Below are positions 21,070-33,010 of a stretch of 64,000 nt of DNA, piece after piece; positions within the stretch are counted from its first letter, which is position 1, and the number at the start of each line of letters is the position of its first letter. The DNA comes from Trichobilharzia regenti (Eukaryota > Platyhelminthes > Trematoda > Strigeidida > Schistosomatidae). The stretch is taken from NCBI GenBank assembly GCA_944472135.2, contig OX235262.1, positions 166,841,509 to 166,905,508 of the forward strand, in the 5' to 3' direction. The translations under genes were made by a program, and so were the position numbers. A model generated the notes under the pieces. That model made no database searches and had not been told where the DNA came from. It saw only the letters and a program-made list of their open reading frames with translations.

Positions 21070-21770
21070 TCATCCTCTGATTCTCTTCAAATTCATCGTC
21101 TCCCATTCAGGTCCCAATCAATTGATGGCCTGGCTCACGATGTCCCCAACATTCCCCTCAACATATGCCCAGTTCATTTCCACTTTCCTCACTATCGTTT
21201 TTAGAGAACAGCTTCTTGGATGGTTAATTCACAGAGTTTCTTGTCGCTAATTCCTTCTGGCTGGCCATCTGATCTTCAGCATGTAGCCAGCAAATACAGT
21301 TGTTGATAAAAGTCTGCAGTGGCCAGCTGGAAGTGCTTTTCTTAACGCATGAGCAAATTTTCTAGTCCATATAGAAGAACCATCTGACTTAACTTTACTG
21401 TTGAAAATTAGCACTTTCTTCTTCGTGTCGAATGCAGTACAGGAGATTTGAAAACTGATTTTGGAGTGGTGAAGGTTTGTTTTATCTTCCCGATTTTTGT
21501 TTTGACGTCAGCATCCGTGCAGTCTGTCTGTAGTTGAAACAACTCTGCCGGATCAGATAAGTGAAGGGAGTGGCCTTCTTCAAATTTTCGCTGTTGATAG
21601 TTACTGGTGCTTCTTCTTGTTGTTGTTGGCTGGTCATCTTTATGACTTCATCCTCTTCTCCATGTTCACTTGAAGCTTTGTCTTCAATGGCTATTTCTTC
21701 TGTTAACCTGTTGGCTTTCTTCTGTAAGTCCTCAAGTCTATGTGACATTCGACATAAATTTGAGAGAATA
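21070..21770 (-). pseudogene. RTE LINE 3' remnant
   Basis: Minus-strand RTE C-terminal region. The frame near 21770-21490 reads CRMSHRLEDLQKKANRLTEE, then a Q-rich QQQQEEAPVTINSENLK, then FTYLIRQSCFNYRQT. This is the same series found at 43590-43880 and 50210-50400. It continues to the decayed 3' UTR near 21070. Polymerase and endonuclease domains are absent. Confidence 0.75.
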
Positions 21771-21927
21771 AAATACCATAAATAAGAATAGTAATAATTA
21801 TATTCCAATAGCTCTTCACCGAGTTATTTTAAGTCTTCTATATTTTTTAGTATATTAATGATGGAATATATTGATGATTGAGGGTGAAACAAGAACCCTA
21901 GCATGATTGGAACGTAGTTGATAGGGT

Positions 21928-22282
21928 TGTAACGACAGAAACAAGGGCCAGACAACAGATCGTTTATTGAAGAAATCAGAGATATTTATAGATTTTTATG
22001 TACATTATTATTAGCGTTATAGTTAGCAGAGAAGCAACCTCTTCTGATCGGTTGTTTTCTGGCTGAAGGTTATTTCGTACTACTTGTAACCGTTTCTTAG
22101 AAAGTTAAGCCACAAATCTGCGAATCTTATTTTCACACGTTAAGTCTGCTGTGATTGATTGGTTGGTGAGTTCCTCAACGTTAAGCTTTGTTATTGTTTT
22201 TTCTCATGACCCTTATTCAGGACGTAATCGTTGACGTAAATTGTTGTCTACAATTTTGGCTAGCAGACACTTTCTCACCACA
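21928..22282 (-). mobile_element. Solo LTR
   Basis: A 355-bp unit with TG...CA ends on the minus strand: it begins TGTGGTGAGAAAG and ends TTTCTGTCGTTACA. It shares these ends, a CAATCA...CAGC...TTAACGTGTG block and the AATAAACGATCTGTTG poly(A)-signal region with 54075-54376. The flanking tetramers GGGT (21924-21927) and AGGT (22283-22286) fit a mutated 4-bp target duplication. No internal domain or second LTR is nearby. Confidence 0.75.
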
Positions 22283-22289
22283 AGGTTGC

Positions 22290-23120
22290 GGGGAACATAA
22301 ACAATGGTTCTTTTTTATTTAAGCATTCGTATGAATCAAGTGAAAATATTTCTCTGCGCCTAACTCTTCGAAGTAGTAGGTAAGAAGTTTCAAAGTGTAG
22401 ACTGTGGAAAAGAATATATTACGTCTGAATGTTTCAGCGGACTGCTTTAATCACTGGCGTACTAAAATCCCCATCCATCATAATGCTTACAATTTTCACA
22501 TTTCTTGGTGCTGAGAATTTTATGCTGTATCGCAATTACTATTTAGGAATTATCCAAATTATTATTATTATTGTTGTTTAATCATTCAAATATATCATTT
22601 AGTCACTATATGAATAGGAGCACGTTTCTAATTATCTTTTTGAAAAAATGTTATGCAGGAAATGAAGAAAAAACAACGTGGAGGATTGGATCTTTCTTCA
22701 ATGAAAGAACACCCCGTCACATTATATACTACAGATTATTATTCTATTTGTAGATCTGGAAAGAAGAGAAATAGATATCTTGCAAGTGAATAACTGAATT
22801 TCTGTACTATTTGTTAACATATCGTCTGAAATAAATTTCTTTTTACCAACGTTATTATCGGCAGCTGCAAATGCCAGCAAGCGCAATTCCTTCTCATTCA
22901 GCAACTTATAAAATCTGTTCATAATATCACTACAATTATTTACCCTGCTTCAATAAAAACAGTTTTATACCGTGAATAAACAAAATTTTGAGAAATGTTT
23001 GCATTGTGAATGTTAAATTTGGCATTATCTCAGTCAAAGTGAGCGGTGGTGATTATTGCAATTTTTAAAATTCTTCCGACTAGAAGATGTACAGTGTCTT
23101 TGGTTTTTTTTCAACACTGT
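22290..23120. other. No recognisable gene
   Basis: AT-rich sequence with a TTATTATTATTG run near 22560. Nothing else assigned. Confidence 0.4.
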
Positions 23121-23235
23121 CAGATTTTCATCACGAACCAACATCAGCTGGACAGAGATTATTAAAAACCAGGGAGCATTAGATAGCTATTTCGTCCTAT
23201 TTCGGGATTCTTCCTCTCCCTGCGAAGCTGCGATC
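23120..23235 (-). mobile_element. SINE-2 fragment
   Basis: Minus strand: AGCTGATGTTGGTTCGTGAT end, CCCTGGTTTTTAATAATCTC and a damaged ribozyme (GAATCCCGAAATAGGACGAAAT). Confidence 0.55.
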
Positions 23236-23589
23236 TTGCCAGAGATCTAGACTGTTACTTTCAGGATACGAGACCAATGATGAGGAGTTACAATGCTGAA
23301 TAAAATAACTGTCCACTCCACCCTGGTTTTCAGTGGTCACTATAACCGATGTTGGTTTGTCTGTCTTTGTATCCTATTTAGTTATCAAACACATTATTCC
23401 ATGGTGTTGTAATTGCTGCTCAGACAACAATTCTTACATTTTTTGGATATGACATTTAAGAATGTGAATAAGATCGTTCTTATTTCAGTTTGTTGATAAT
23501 GGACCTTAAATGGAAGTATTGACCTAATAAATCCCAAGAGTATTTTGACGCTAAATCAAAATAAGGATTGGTAATATCTTTTCCCAATA

Positions 23590-23865
23590 GTCGGTTTGTA
23601 AGGATTAGATTTGTTTTTACGAGTTGATCACGGATTGATATCATTTAGAGAACTATTGAAAATCATGGGTTACTGAACAGCTATTTCATCCTAGTTTTGG
23701 AATCATTGGCAGTAGGCACCCACTAGAGCTCGAACCCGGGACCTTTCGGTCAAAAGGCAAGCTCGTATACCGTCCAGCCATTGAGACCGCATTCAGTGGC
23801 CAATGAAATCTAACTTGCTCCTTGGATCTCAATGATTCTCTAACTGATAATACTCTGTAATCAAC
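23590..23865 (-). mobile_element. SINE-2 copy
   Basis: On the minus strand: A-box-like ATGGCTGGACGGTATACGAG, B box GGGTTCGAGCTC, a degenerate ribozyme (GTGCCTACTGCCAATGATTCC, AACTAGGATGAAATAGCTGTTCAG), then TTTTCAATAGTTCTCTAAATG and the tail. Core bases are changed. Confidence 0.7.
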
Positions 23866-24639
23866 TCGTAAAAGTACTTTTTTAATCTGATTAAACAAAG
23901 CATCAGGGGATGAGAATGACTGCTGATACTCCTTATTGAGCCAAACTGATCTTATTTCGTAGTTACCTTTCTGATTTTTACATTCATTTGTTGGATAACA
24001 CTTTTAGATCAAGTCAATTTACATCTCGTTTTGCTGTATACGGATATAATTCAAAAAAGGTGAAAAGCCGATTCACTAAAGAATACGTATAAAACTCACC
24101 CAGATGAATAGAATTATGTACTGAACAAGTAGTTGCCTTTAGACGACGGTGAAATGATTCGATAAACATTTTTAGATCATTTTATAATGTTTTTGTCAGG
24201 CTCTGCACCACCTCTTCTCTCAAATGAATTAAACTTTGTTTGGTTTTCACTAAATAGTAAGCTGTTACTGAGATTTTCAGATGAAATTATCTATCTTGTG
24301 TTCTGAGCAAAGTTTCATCTAGACAAGTCACCAAATTCAGCCAGCCAATCTCCTATTTCTCGACTTTAAGATATTATGGTTGATTTAATTTCAGGCTTGA
24401 CTATTGTAGGAAAAATGTCCCACTTTTTACCCGGTAGAAATAATCCAGGTTTTTGGAGGAAAGATAACCAGGAAACAGTAATCCACTGTAAGATTTCTTT
24501 TTATATGCCAGTAAATACCATATATATTTTGAAGGAGATAATTAGAAGTTATTGATTTTTTTATAACAGTCCTTCTGCAAAGTTGGTGTTGAACAATCGA
24601 AAAAGATAATCAGGACCTGAAGTGGAAAAACAAAACTGT

Positions 24640-25260
24640 AGTGTGTGAAAGCATTGCATAGTAAGTGTTGGGGTTTTAGAAAAACTAGCAGAGCCTAGAA
24701 TGTGTATTGCTTGTCCCATTCCTCTATCTGTTAAGATCAAAAATTGACTAGTCAGTCACAAAGCTCTCCAAAGACAGAATAAGATGATTATTCACCCATA
24801 AATCAATATGGCTCTATTCAACAGTAATTCGTCAAAGGTGCCGTTAGTAGTACAAAACAACCACTGTAAAACAAAATAAGTTTACCAATAAAATGTAACT
24901 GTAAGAAGTACCTGAGATTCAAGTAGAATACTCCAAACAAGGTGGGATCAAAACTATATCAGCAAGAATCATACACCAACACATCCCGCACACAGTACCA
25001 TGTCAGAAATGACCTTCATTCACTTAAACAAAATCACACTGTAAAACAACACATTATCAAAATATCGTACAGTCATCACAAAGAGAAGCATGGAAGTTAG
25101 AGATGGAACACGGACGAAGATAGATGATAAGTACCAAGTCAATATGTGATATTCAGATGGCAGGACAATGATATAAACTCTAGGTGTAAAAATGGACTTA
25201 GTGGAAACATCGGAACAAGTTTAAATATTGTGATTGGATCGTTGGGGGGGATTTTCCAAG
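24640..25260 (-). repeat. R1 interspersed repeat
   Basis: Minus-strand copy with TATGGCTCTATTCAACAG near 24808, GTAGTACAAAACAACCACTG near 24848, GAAATGACCTTCATTCACTT near 25007 and CAACACATTATCAAAATATCG near 25048. Collinear with 8830-9330 in inverse orientation. Confidence 0.7.
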
Positions 25261-25924
25261 CAATTACACCGTTACCCAATTATTATTAATAATGCAAGGA
25301 ATTCTACTCTGAAGAACACTTCGATCTAAAACTTCAAGATACGAATATTTGTAACCGTTTTATTCATTTCTCGGGAATCATTATAACCTCTTTCATATGA
25401 ATCATGTGGCTTTATCTGGCCTTTTTCATCGTGTTCTTGTGAAAATCTACTTCAATCAGTGTGTGAACTTATTCTGAAGCCAAGTTTTATACACATTAGA
25501 AATGGAACTAAAAGGTGAAGTAAAGAAATTTGAAGTAACTAAATATTTTCATAACACCGGTCTGCTGACAAGGATTTTTGGAGTTGTTGATTGACAACTT
25601 GATGATGTGATGCACGACCCATCTTCTAACCCTAGGAGTATGTAACTTAAACAATATTTTAAAATTAATTTGTGATTTCAAATATAGTCATTACAACAGT
25701 AGATATCAATATTCAGGCGAGCGAAACACAATTCACTGCTTAATTCACGAATAATCCCCATCTTAGCATTATTTAAAAAAAAACAAGACAAGTAGTTCAG
25801 TGAAGACACTCTTATCTGTGAATTTATTTTGCTCAGCTGTAAAATTGCACTTGTACACGATTCCTTTTTTACAGTTGATAGCACTAACAGAAGGTGTGAA
25901 TTGTCACAAGCGTAATTATTTTTA

Positions 25925-26335
25925 ACAGCCTGCGTACATTTATCAACAGCTGTCACCTTCGCTGGTTCCATAGTGAAGTTCCGATGACCAACCAGAAAGA
26001 ATTAGCTACAAGAAATTCTGAGAGGCAACGAACCAATCAAGGACCTATTGCTTAACAAATATGGCAAAGAAAACAGAGATGGATTGGGCACAAACAAGCT
26101 GAGGGCATCATAGGGTGACATCACGCTCCAGGCCAGCTCTCAGGTGTTACCAGAATGGGAGACGATGGGCTGGACGTGTATCCCAGGGTGATATGGAGGA
26201 AACCGCGTGAGGTGCAGACAAAGCTAATGAGCAATCGTGAATAGGACTGCAGAGAAAAGAACAAAGTGGAGATGTTCTGTCGAAGCCCTATGTTTCACCT
26301 GTAACCCATGGAAATAATAATAATAATAAATAATG
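25925..26335 (+). pseudogene. RTE LINE 3' remnant
   Basis: Very short RTE tail: TTTATCAACAGCTGTCACC...TGGTTCCATAGTGAAG near 25937 (the FINSCHL..SILKI region), then GACATCACGCTCCAGGCC near 26118, CGAAGCCCTATGTTTCACC near 26281, and an AATAATAATAATAAATAATGG tail. Confidence 0.7.
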
Positions 26336-26721
26336 GTCCTTAATAATAATAAGTACATAAGAAAAGTTCAATAAGCGTGAAGCATTTGTGTAATTGGATG
26401 AATAATTCGTTTAATGGGTTGTAACTTTATCAAACTTGTTCAACTTCTCTCATATATTGATTAATTTTGGCTACTATGCTTATGGCAGTTCATATCTTTT
26501 TTTGACTGTTGACACACATAATAAGAACTTCAAAAAAATAGTAACCACAGCTTGAAGTATCAGTACACATAATTATACAATATACTAAGGTATAGTGGCT
26601 AAGAAAAACAATGAATCCAGAAGAGTAGAAAGGGAATTGGTGACTGATTCTTTATTTCTTTAATCGAAATGATGTGCAACTGTTAGCAATCACGTGATTC
26701 CGATCACATATATTTATTTTT

Positions 26722-26905
26722 TTATATTTTATTTTTGATTACAGCTTTATTCCACACCCGTATTTTTGGTAAAAGTATGGAATTTTCAGCATGGATGTCA
26801 GTAGCCCAAATTTTGCAGGCCGACCATAGATATCAGTGTGCGTCGGAAGGGGGTCGAACCTCGAACCATGTGCATGGTCGGCGAGAGTCCTAACCACTGT
26901 GCTAA
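26722..26905 (-). mobile_element. SINE-1 copy
   Basis: On the minus strand: GCACAGTGGTTAGGACTCTCGCC (A box), GAGGTTCGACCCC (B box), CTGATATCTATGG, the body, and GGAATAAAGCTGTAATCAAAAA with an A-rich tail. Nearly full length. Confidence 0.85.
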
Positions 26906-28060
26906 AATTTTTCAAGCTGTTAAATTCAAACTTGGTTTGGACATTTACGATCAACTTTTAAAAACCAAACTAATCCTTGCATACCAACCATATTGGATCT
27001 TGTTAAAGTTTCATTATTTGAATACTTTTGCATAGTACAAGTTTAGTTATAACGAATACCATTGTAACATTGAAGGTTTTTAATTGAATTTCAATAGTTT
27101 AAACTCAACCCATGAAGAAATCTTGGAACAATTTTATTGATAAATTAGACAACAGTAATATCGTGTAAGGCAGATAATCAAAAGAATGAAAAGAGTCTTA
27201 GTACAAGTAGCTAGTTTGAAAAGATTCACAAATAATTGTGTAAGCCAATATTGAAAAGAACATTATCAAATTTAACTTCCATTTTCTGATGATGCATGTA
27301 AATATTCAAGAAGCACAGTTCCTACTCGTACACCATGTGCGCCTAAATGCAAATTTCTGCAAGATGAAGATTGATTTAGTCACTAACTAACACCATCTGG
27401 GAGAGTTACTCAAGATAAAGATAATTTGCACAAATATTCGGTTGTATTTTGTGACTTTGCAGCAATATCTGAGGTGTCGGACAAGAGTAGTCAGTCAAAC
27501 TGTAAACAGCTGCACGACAGTAGTTTCATGATAATAAAAGTGTCTGGAATTGAATAAATCGCTCACGCCATATTACCTACTAGCTTTCATAATCAATCCT
27601 AAAGAAACTGTCCTGTGATGCATATAACTCTTTTTTGCTTATATCTAAAGTTCTAAGGTAACTATAATTTGCTATGGAATGTATTGTGCATGCAGCTCAG
27701 AAATGACAATTAATGGATCCAAAGTTCAAATGAATCATTATTTTAATGGACTTTACCGATGAATATCAGAGAACGCAAAATATGAGTTATTTTTTTAAAA
27801 TGACTTTTGCACACCCACTTGTGATCGTTAAGAATGAAATACACTGAAGCAAACAGTTTTGTAGCAAAAAATCTATCTGAAAAAGAATGTGTATGCAACT
27901 AGCTGCCAATTAGCTTTGTTATAGCAGATACGTTTGCATTTCTAAGCCAGTTTGTGGTTAAACAGTTTTTGGGTTCCTTTTGGTTTTCACTAATTCCCTG
28001 GCTGATATCCCATGTAGTGTATGCTTGGAATTTCGATAAAATACGGATCCTTTTTTAATT
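26905..28060. other. No recognisable gene
   Basis: About 1.1 kb of AT-rich sequence; stop codons in all frames; no element signature found. Confidence 0.4.
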
Positions 28061-28930
28061 TTATTATCATTGTTGTTCATTTGGGTTCCCAGTGGTACGC
28101 AAGGCTTCAGCAGAATATATCCATTTCGTCTTATTCTCCGCTGTTCTATTTAGCCGGGCCACACGTTTGCCCATAAGCTGTCATCTCCTCCTCATACGAC
28201 CTCCTCCATGTCACCCTTGGACACACTTTCCACCGAAGGTCAGGCCAAGAGCGCGATGTTATTCGACGGTCTCCCCGGCATGTGTTTGATCCATCTCCAT
28301 TTTATTCTACACATTTGTTGACCAAAAGGTCCTTAATTAGTTCATTCCCACAATTCATCTTAGCTTAGCCTTTCTGGCTATCTGAACTTCACTATGGAGC
28401 CAGAGAAGGTGTCAGCTGTTGATTAAAAGATTGCAACCAGTTGGAAACACTTTTCGTGATGCATAGGCCAATTTTCTGACCTATCTGGAAGAACTGGTCG
28501 ACTTAAAAAATGTATTGTAAATCGAAATTTCATCCTTTATTCTGTCTCCAGAAGATTTCCCAAAATGATTGTAGAGTGACGGAGACCTGTCTTGTCTTTC
28601 TGATCCTAGTGTGTTTTGATACCGCATGCTTGTTGTGGCTTGTAGTTAAAACGATGTTGCCTAGTCAGTTAAGTGAGGAAAGTAACTTTTTTTTAAAATC
28701 AATTCTCTCGATAATGACCAGTGGTTGTTTCAGTTGGTTGGTTATCTTCATCACTTCTGTCTTCTCTATGTTCCCCTGAAGTTTCAACTTGTTGGTTTTT
28801 GCATGTAAGTTTTCTAGTTTATGTAAAACTAGACATAAATCATTTGGGAAGTCCAGCTCTTCGAGTATCTTCTTTTGGGTCCAACATATTCCCGTCTCTT
28901 CGCTTCCCATAGTTTCCTATATTATCCAGT
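28060..28930 (-). pseudogene. RTE LINE 3' remnant
   Basis: Minus strand. The frame at 28910-28665 reads LHKLENLHAKTNKL, then NIEKTEVMKITNQLKQPLVIIERIDFK, the RTE C-terminal region also seen at 50225-50400. Downstream come decayed NSCL.WLH and 3' UTR sequence (GTGTGTCC, GGGTGACATGGAGGAGG) and a tail near 28065 (ATTTGGGTTCCCAGTGG complement). Polymerase motifs are absent. Confidence 0.7.
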
Positions 28931-28969
28931 TCACCACATTTAGGAATGAGCTGTGATTAGATCCTTTTC

Positions 28970-30290
28970 CGCACACATATTCATATTTACATTAAACCCA
29001 GCATTTGATTCTGTCGACTTAGAGGTACTCTGGTGATGCTTGGCTGTAAAGGGAATGCCAAGAAAATACATTGCACTAGTCAAGCCACTCACTCTACTCG
29101 AACTCATGCATGATGTCCATTATCCCCATTTCTATTCAATTTCATCATAGATGTTCTAATGGAAGTAACCCTAACTCACTTTAGAGACTCAGCAATTGAC
29201 TTGTTACCAGGCTATGAATAATCTCGTTGACTTAGAATATGCAGACTATATAGTTGTTCCTCCTAGGTGAAGATGATGAAAAAATGCAGAATCTTCTGAA
29301 TACCTTGAGCTGCAATCTATGAACGTCTGGCATGCGATTCGCTCCCACCAAATGTAAGATGATGTTGCACGACTGGACTACATCGACTCTTAGATTAGAA
29401 ATAGTGAGTGAAGTGGTAGAGCACGTTGACCGCTTCACTTATTTGGGAAGTACCATCAGCCAGTGCCAACGGGTTGACCTCTGACGAAATCTCAGCACGG
29501 ATACAGAGGGCTAGTTTTGCATATGCTAATATACGCCGTCTCTGACATAGACGTGATATCCGCCTGCCTATCAACCAAAGGGCGTGTGTACTGCTCATCA
29601 GTCCGCTCCGTCCTCCTTTATGGCTATGAGACCTGGCCACTGAGAATGGAAGACATGAAAAGATTAGGTGTCTTCGATCATTGTTGCCTGCGTTCTATCT
29701 CCCATGTGAAGTATTATAATTGGGTGAGCAATATTGAGTTTAGGCATCGGTCGAGTGCTAGGTAAGGAGGGGAAATCAATCGACGAGGCTATGAGATTAC
29801 ATCGACTGAGACGGTTAGGACATGTGTTACGTATGTCTAATCATCGCCTTCCTCGACGGACAATTTTAGCTGGCACAGGGTCAGGCTGGAAAAGAGCTAG
29901 CACCTTGTAGTCAAACCAAAACATGGCACCAGTCAAGGAATTCTAGAACAGTTAGTTTAAGCCAGTAACGTAAGAAGGTGTAGACTTCCTGTTTGAGGTA
30001 CTCGGGACGGTAAAAACCAATGGCTGTAGACAGCAGGGGATGTGGCTCAAAATCGCTGTCAGTGACTGGCGCAGTTGCATCCACTCCTTGTGACTTTTGA
30101 TTTCAAATGAAACTATACTGATCTTCGTTACTTCTGTTCCTTTGTCCCACACTTCTTTTTACTGTCTCTTTTATACATTTCTTCTACTTTCTTCTCTTTC
30201 TTTGTCTGCTACATGAAGGGAGTGTGGCGACGTGAACTGGTGCACATCGGTGCAAAGTTCTATGTCCAAGACAGACAGACATTAAACGCG
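28970..30290 (+). pseudogene. Second RTE-family LINE, RT C-terminal remnant
   Basis: A LINE remnant of a different family from the 47.9-kb RTE. In order: AFDSVDLEVLW (motif A region, about 29000), NLVDLEYADYIVV (motif C, YADD changed to YADY, about 29230), then SVRSVLLYGYETWPLRMEDMKRLGVFDHCCLRSI (29599-29700) and RRLGHVLRMSNHRLPRR-like codons near 29810. Then a RCRLPV.GTRDGKNQW block near 29975 and a 3' region with TGCTACATGAAGGGAGTGTGG near 30210. Several stops and frameshifts. This tail is typical of abundant schistosome RTE/SR2-like elements. Confidence 0.7.
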
Positions 30291-30740
30291 GCCATGTCTA
30301 CTAGTGTGTTTATTCTATTCCTCCAAGAAATTTTAAATATATTCGAACGACACAGTTTATTTTTGATCTAATCAAAATAAAAGGTAATTAAGCGAAGAAA
30401 ATTTTCTTTTTATTTGAATTCATGTTCATGGGTTTATCGTCGAAATGATATTTACCAGGTAGCGTATAGTAGTTCACTACTGAGTAACAGGAGAGGTAAC
30501 ATAATTGACACAATTACACAGAGGTGGTTTGTGAAAATTAAAGAAAATACCTGAGTTGAAAATTGTAATTCGATGAGAAGCAAGGCAGTTGAGTATCCAA
30601 GTGACATATGGGATGAAGGTGGGAAAAAACTTAGTAAAACATGCAAAAGGAGCATGTAACAGTGATAACAGTGAATTAATTACTGAAAATGAGCACATTC
30701 GAGCGGGAAAAAGCCTGAGACCGTGGTAGAATAAGAGGCC

Positions 30741-30872
30741 CCTACCGACGCACACCTGATATCAATTAGTCGGCATGCAAAATTTGGGCTACCGATATCG
30801 CATGCTGATTATTCCATACTTGTACCAAAAATACGCAGTGAAATCAAGCTGTAATCAAAAAGGAAAAATAAA
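30741..30872 (+). mobile_element. SINE-1, 5'-truncated
   Basis: Body and tail only: CGCACACCTGATATC, GGGCTACCGATATC, TTCCATACTTGTACCAAAAA, TCAAGCTGTAATCAAAAA and an A-rich end. The Pol III promoter half is missing. Confidence 0.8.
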
Positions 30873-31500
30873 AATTGTACTTATTACTCATTTGTTAATT
30901 TATGCAGATTAGAGTTAAGCCTAATGAGATTTACATGAAAACAGTATTGTCCGCTTACATATTTTGTTCTAAATTCTACTTTAGGAACATACAATTTAGA
31001 GTCCAAAATAAATAAAATTCTCGTACAACGTTTTGTTTTCACCTCTACTAATGTAGCATATAAGAGTGAAATGAAGCAGCTTGCTCAGTATAACTCCTTA
31101 ATGCCGCCAAATTAAACCTGAGCATTAGCGAACAATTTATAGTGGCAGGTTAACAATAATAATAATAATGATAATTTGGTTTTTTTTCAAACCTGGCTTC
31201 CCGTTGCAATACGATGAAAATATTTTTGTCGACTTAATAAAAAATGGTTTCACAAGACAATCAATGAATTTCAAACAATGATTCCCTTTTAGAAATTGAA
31301 CAAAGAAAGAAGACACATTGGCGCAGAATAATCTGGATCCACTTTATTTTGTCGGTTCTCATCAGCTGCGTACAACCTGAATTCTTTAATAAAATAAAAA
31401 ATGTGTACATTTTTAACAAACTCTTGTCCATTAGCAAGCATGTTGTCAGAGCGTCATAGTGAAGTAAGGTGTTGCGATTTATAAGGTGCTAAAGTGTTAC

Positions 31501-31705
31501 GTGCGTCGGTGGCACAGTGGTTAGGACTCTCGCCGACCATGCACATAGTCCGAGATTCGATCCCCTGCCGGCGCACACCTGATATCTTTGGTCGGCCTGC
31601 AAATTTGGGCTACCGATATCCATGCTGAAAATTCCATACTTGTACCAAAAATACAGTGTGGAATTAGGCTGTAAATCAAAATAAAAAACAAAATAAAATA
31701 ATAAT
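31501..31705 (+). mobile_element. SINE-1, full-length copy
   Basis: A tRNA-derived SINE with A box TGGCACAGTGG (31510-31520) and B box GATTCGATCC (31554-31563). A body follows (CTGATATC, GGTCGGCCTGC, GGGCTACCGATATCC, CCATACTTGTACC) with an A-rich tail containing AATAAAATAATAAT. No hammerhead is visible in this family. Confidence 0.85.
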
Positions 31706-31984
31706 ATATATTGTTAGAGATAAGTTTCTTAAAAAAAAATTAAATAACAGTTATGTTGTTGGGGTGGTGACAAAAGAAAATTGGTAATAGTTACGCAGTT
31801 AGACAAGAGATCAAAATTTTGGTGCACTCGAGGTCAGATGAGTAGTTGGTGATGTAATACAGTGATCAGATCTCAGAAGATCAAGAAAAATTATCTCTTA
31901 AGATAGTCAAGCGAAAAATAAAAGGGGGTGGAGAGTGAAAAGACAAGTTAACAAAATTAGGAAACAGAGAGTTATTAAGAAGTG

Positions 31985-32430
31985 AATCACCAGGTTAACT
32001 GAAGTCCAGCAACGGGTTATTTTTGGACACGTAAGTCAGGCTTCAATTGTTTTATTGCTATAGTTTCAGAAAACCTGAGAAGACTTGAGATACTTTGTCT
32101 GCTAATTATTTTGAATGATTCCAGCACATCTACTCGGTGTCCTGTGTCAATCAGGTGTTTGGCGATTGAAGAGCTTAAACAGTTCTCTCCCTTTAGCCGG
32201 AAGCTCATTGGTACATAATCTCAGAATCTGACGTAGGCCCTACTCTCTATTCTTACAATGTAACCGCTCCCGCAGATACAGTTGGAGGTAAAGAGTGAGC
32301 GGTACTTGTCAATCTTTGACTGCACCAGTGAGGAGATTGTTCGAGGTAGAGAGACTAATAATGCTGCAGGATACGTCCTAGATCAAGCGCAGCCCTGTCC
32401 GGTTCGCTGACTAATCAGACTAGAAGTCTA
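31985..32430 (-). pseudogene. PLE-C remnant, minus arm (GIY-YIG end)
   Basis: On the minus strand: a GIY-YIG-like piece (SLFTSNCICGSGYIVRIES, about 32305-32250), MSFRLKGENCLSSSIAKHLIDTGHRVDVLESFKI (32208-32107), and the C-terminal ETIAIKQLKPDLRVQK (ending 32017). These parallel the PLE-A end (IPAWFYKGE, SILEHLIDSCH, FKPDLCVQK). It lies 5' to 5' with the plus-strand PLE at 33010, the same head-to-head plan as PLE-A. Confidence 0.75.
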
Positions 32431-33010
32431 CCATATTTTCTAAAAGAAACACCCTAATAAAAAGATATTTTTACACTGAACAAAGTTGTTTTATTTAAGC
32501 GCAGAAATTGGGCATTTATCTGGCTGGAATATATAACTCAGGCTGATTGAGATATGGCATAATGTATTTATAATCCGGGCTGATTACTGAATAAGGGTTT
32601 TTCTTAAGTATGTTTGGACAAGGCTATCATAAGCTCTTGGTCATATTTTTTTTTCACCAAGAAACGGTCAGCCTTTTACAAATGAATTTTTTGTACAAAA
32701 GATAAATATTTACATAACATCTCTTTCCCACATAAATAGATAATGTGAATAAAAAAGTTAAATAATAAGCGAAAATCTGATCAGCTTTTTATTCCCCTGC
32801 ATATCTACTTTGCAAAATGTATTAAACTTATGGTAGCTGAATATGCCATCACGCGAAAAACAGCACTAACCGGTAGATGAAATTTATCTTGATGAAGTCC
32901 AACGGCAGATTTAAGTAGCCCTTCGAAAAACATACTCAAACAGTGAAACTGGAGTTATAATGGACAATACTGAATATAAAAGTAAAATACTTTGTAGTCT
33001 TGGAAACGGT
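32430..33010. other. Spacer between the two PLE-C arms
   Basis: AT-rich sequence, no frame recognised. Confidence 0.4.

Noticed and set aside
31510..31563. tRNA genes at the A-box/B-box pairs of SINE-1, SINE-2, SINE-4 and SM-alpha
   Set aside because: The boxes are good, but no full cloverleaf forms and each is followed by a repeated non-tRNA body. They are SINE heads.
31570..31660. Hammerhead in SINE-1 (CTGATATC ... GAAAATTCC)
   Set aside because: CTGATAT is not a CTGANGA core, and no stem II sits between it and GAAA at the right distance.
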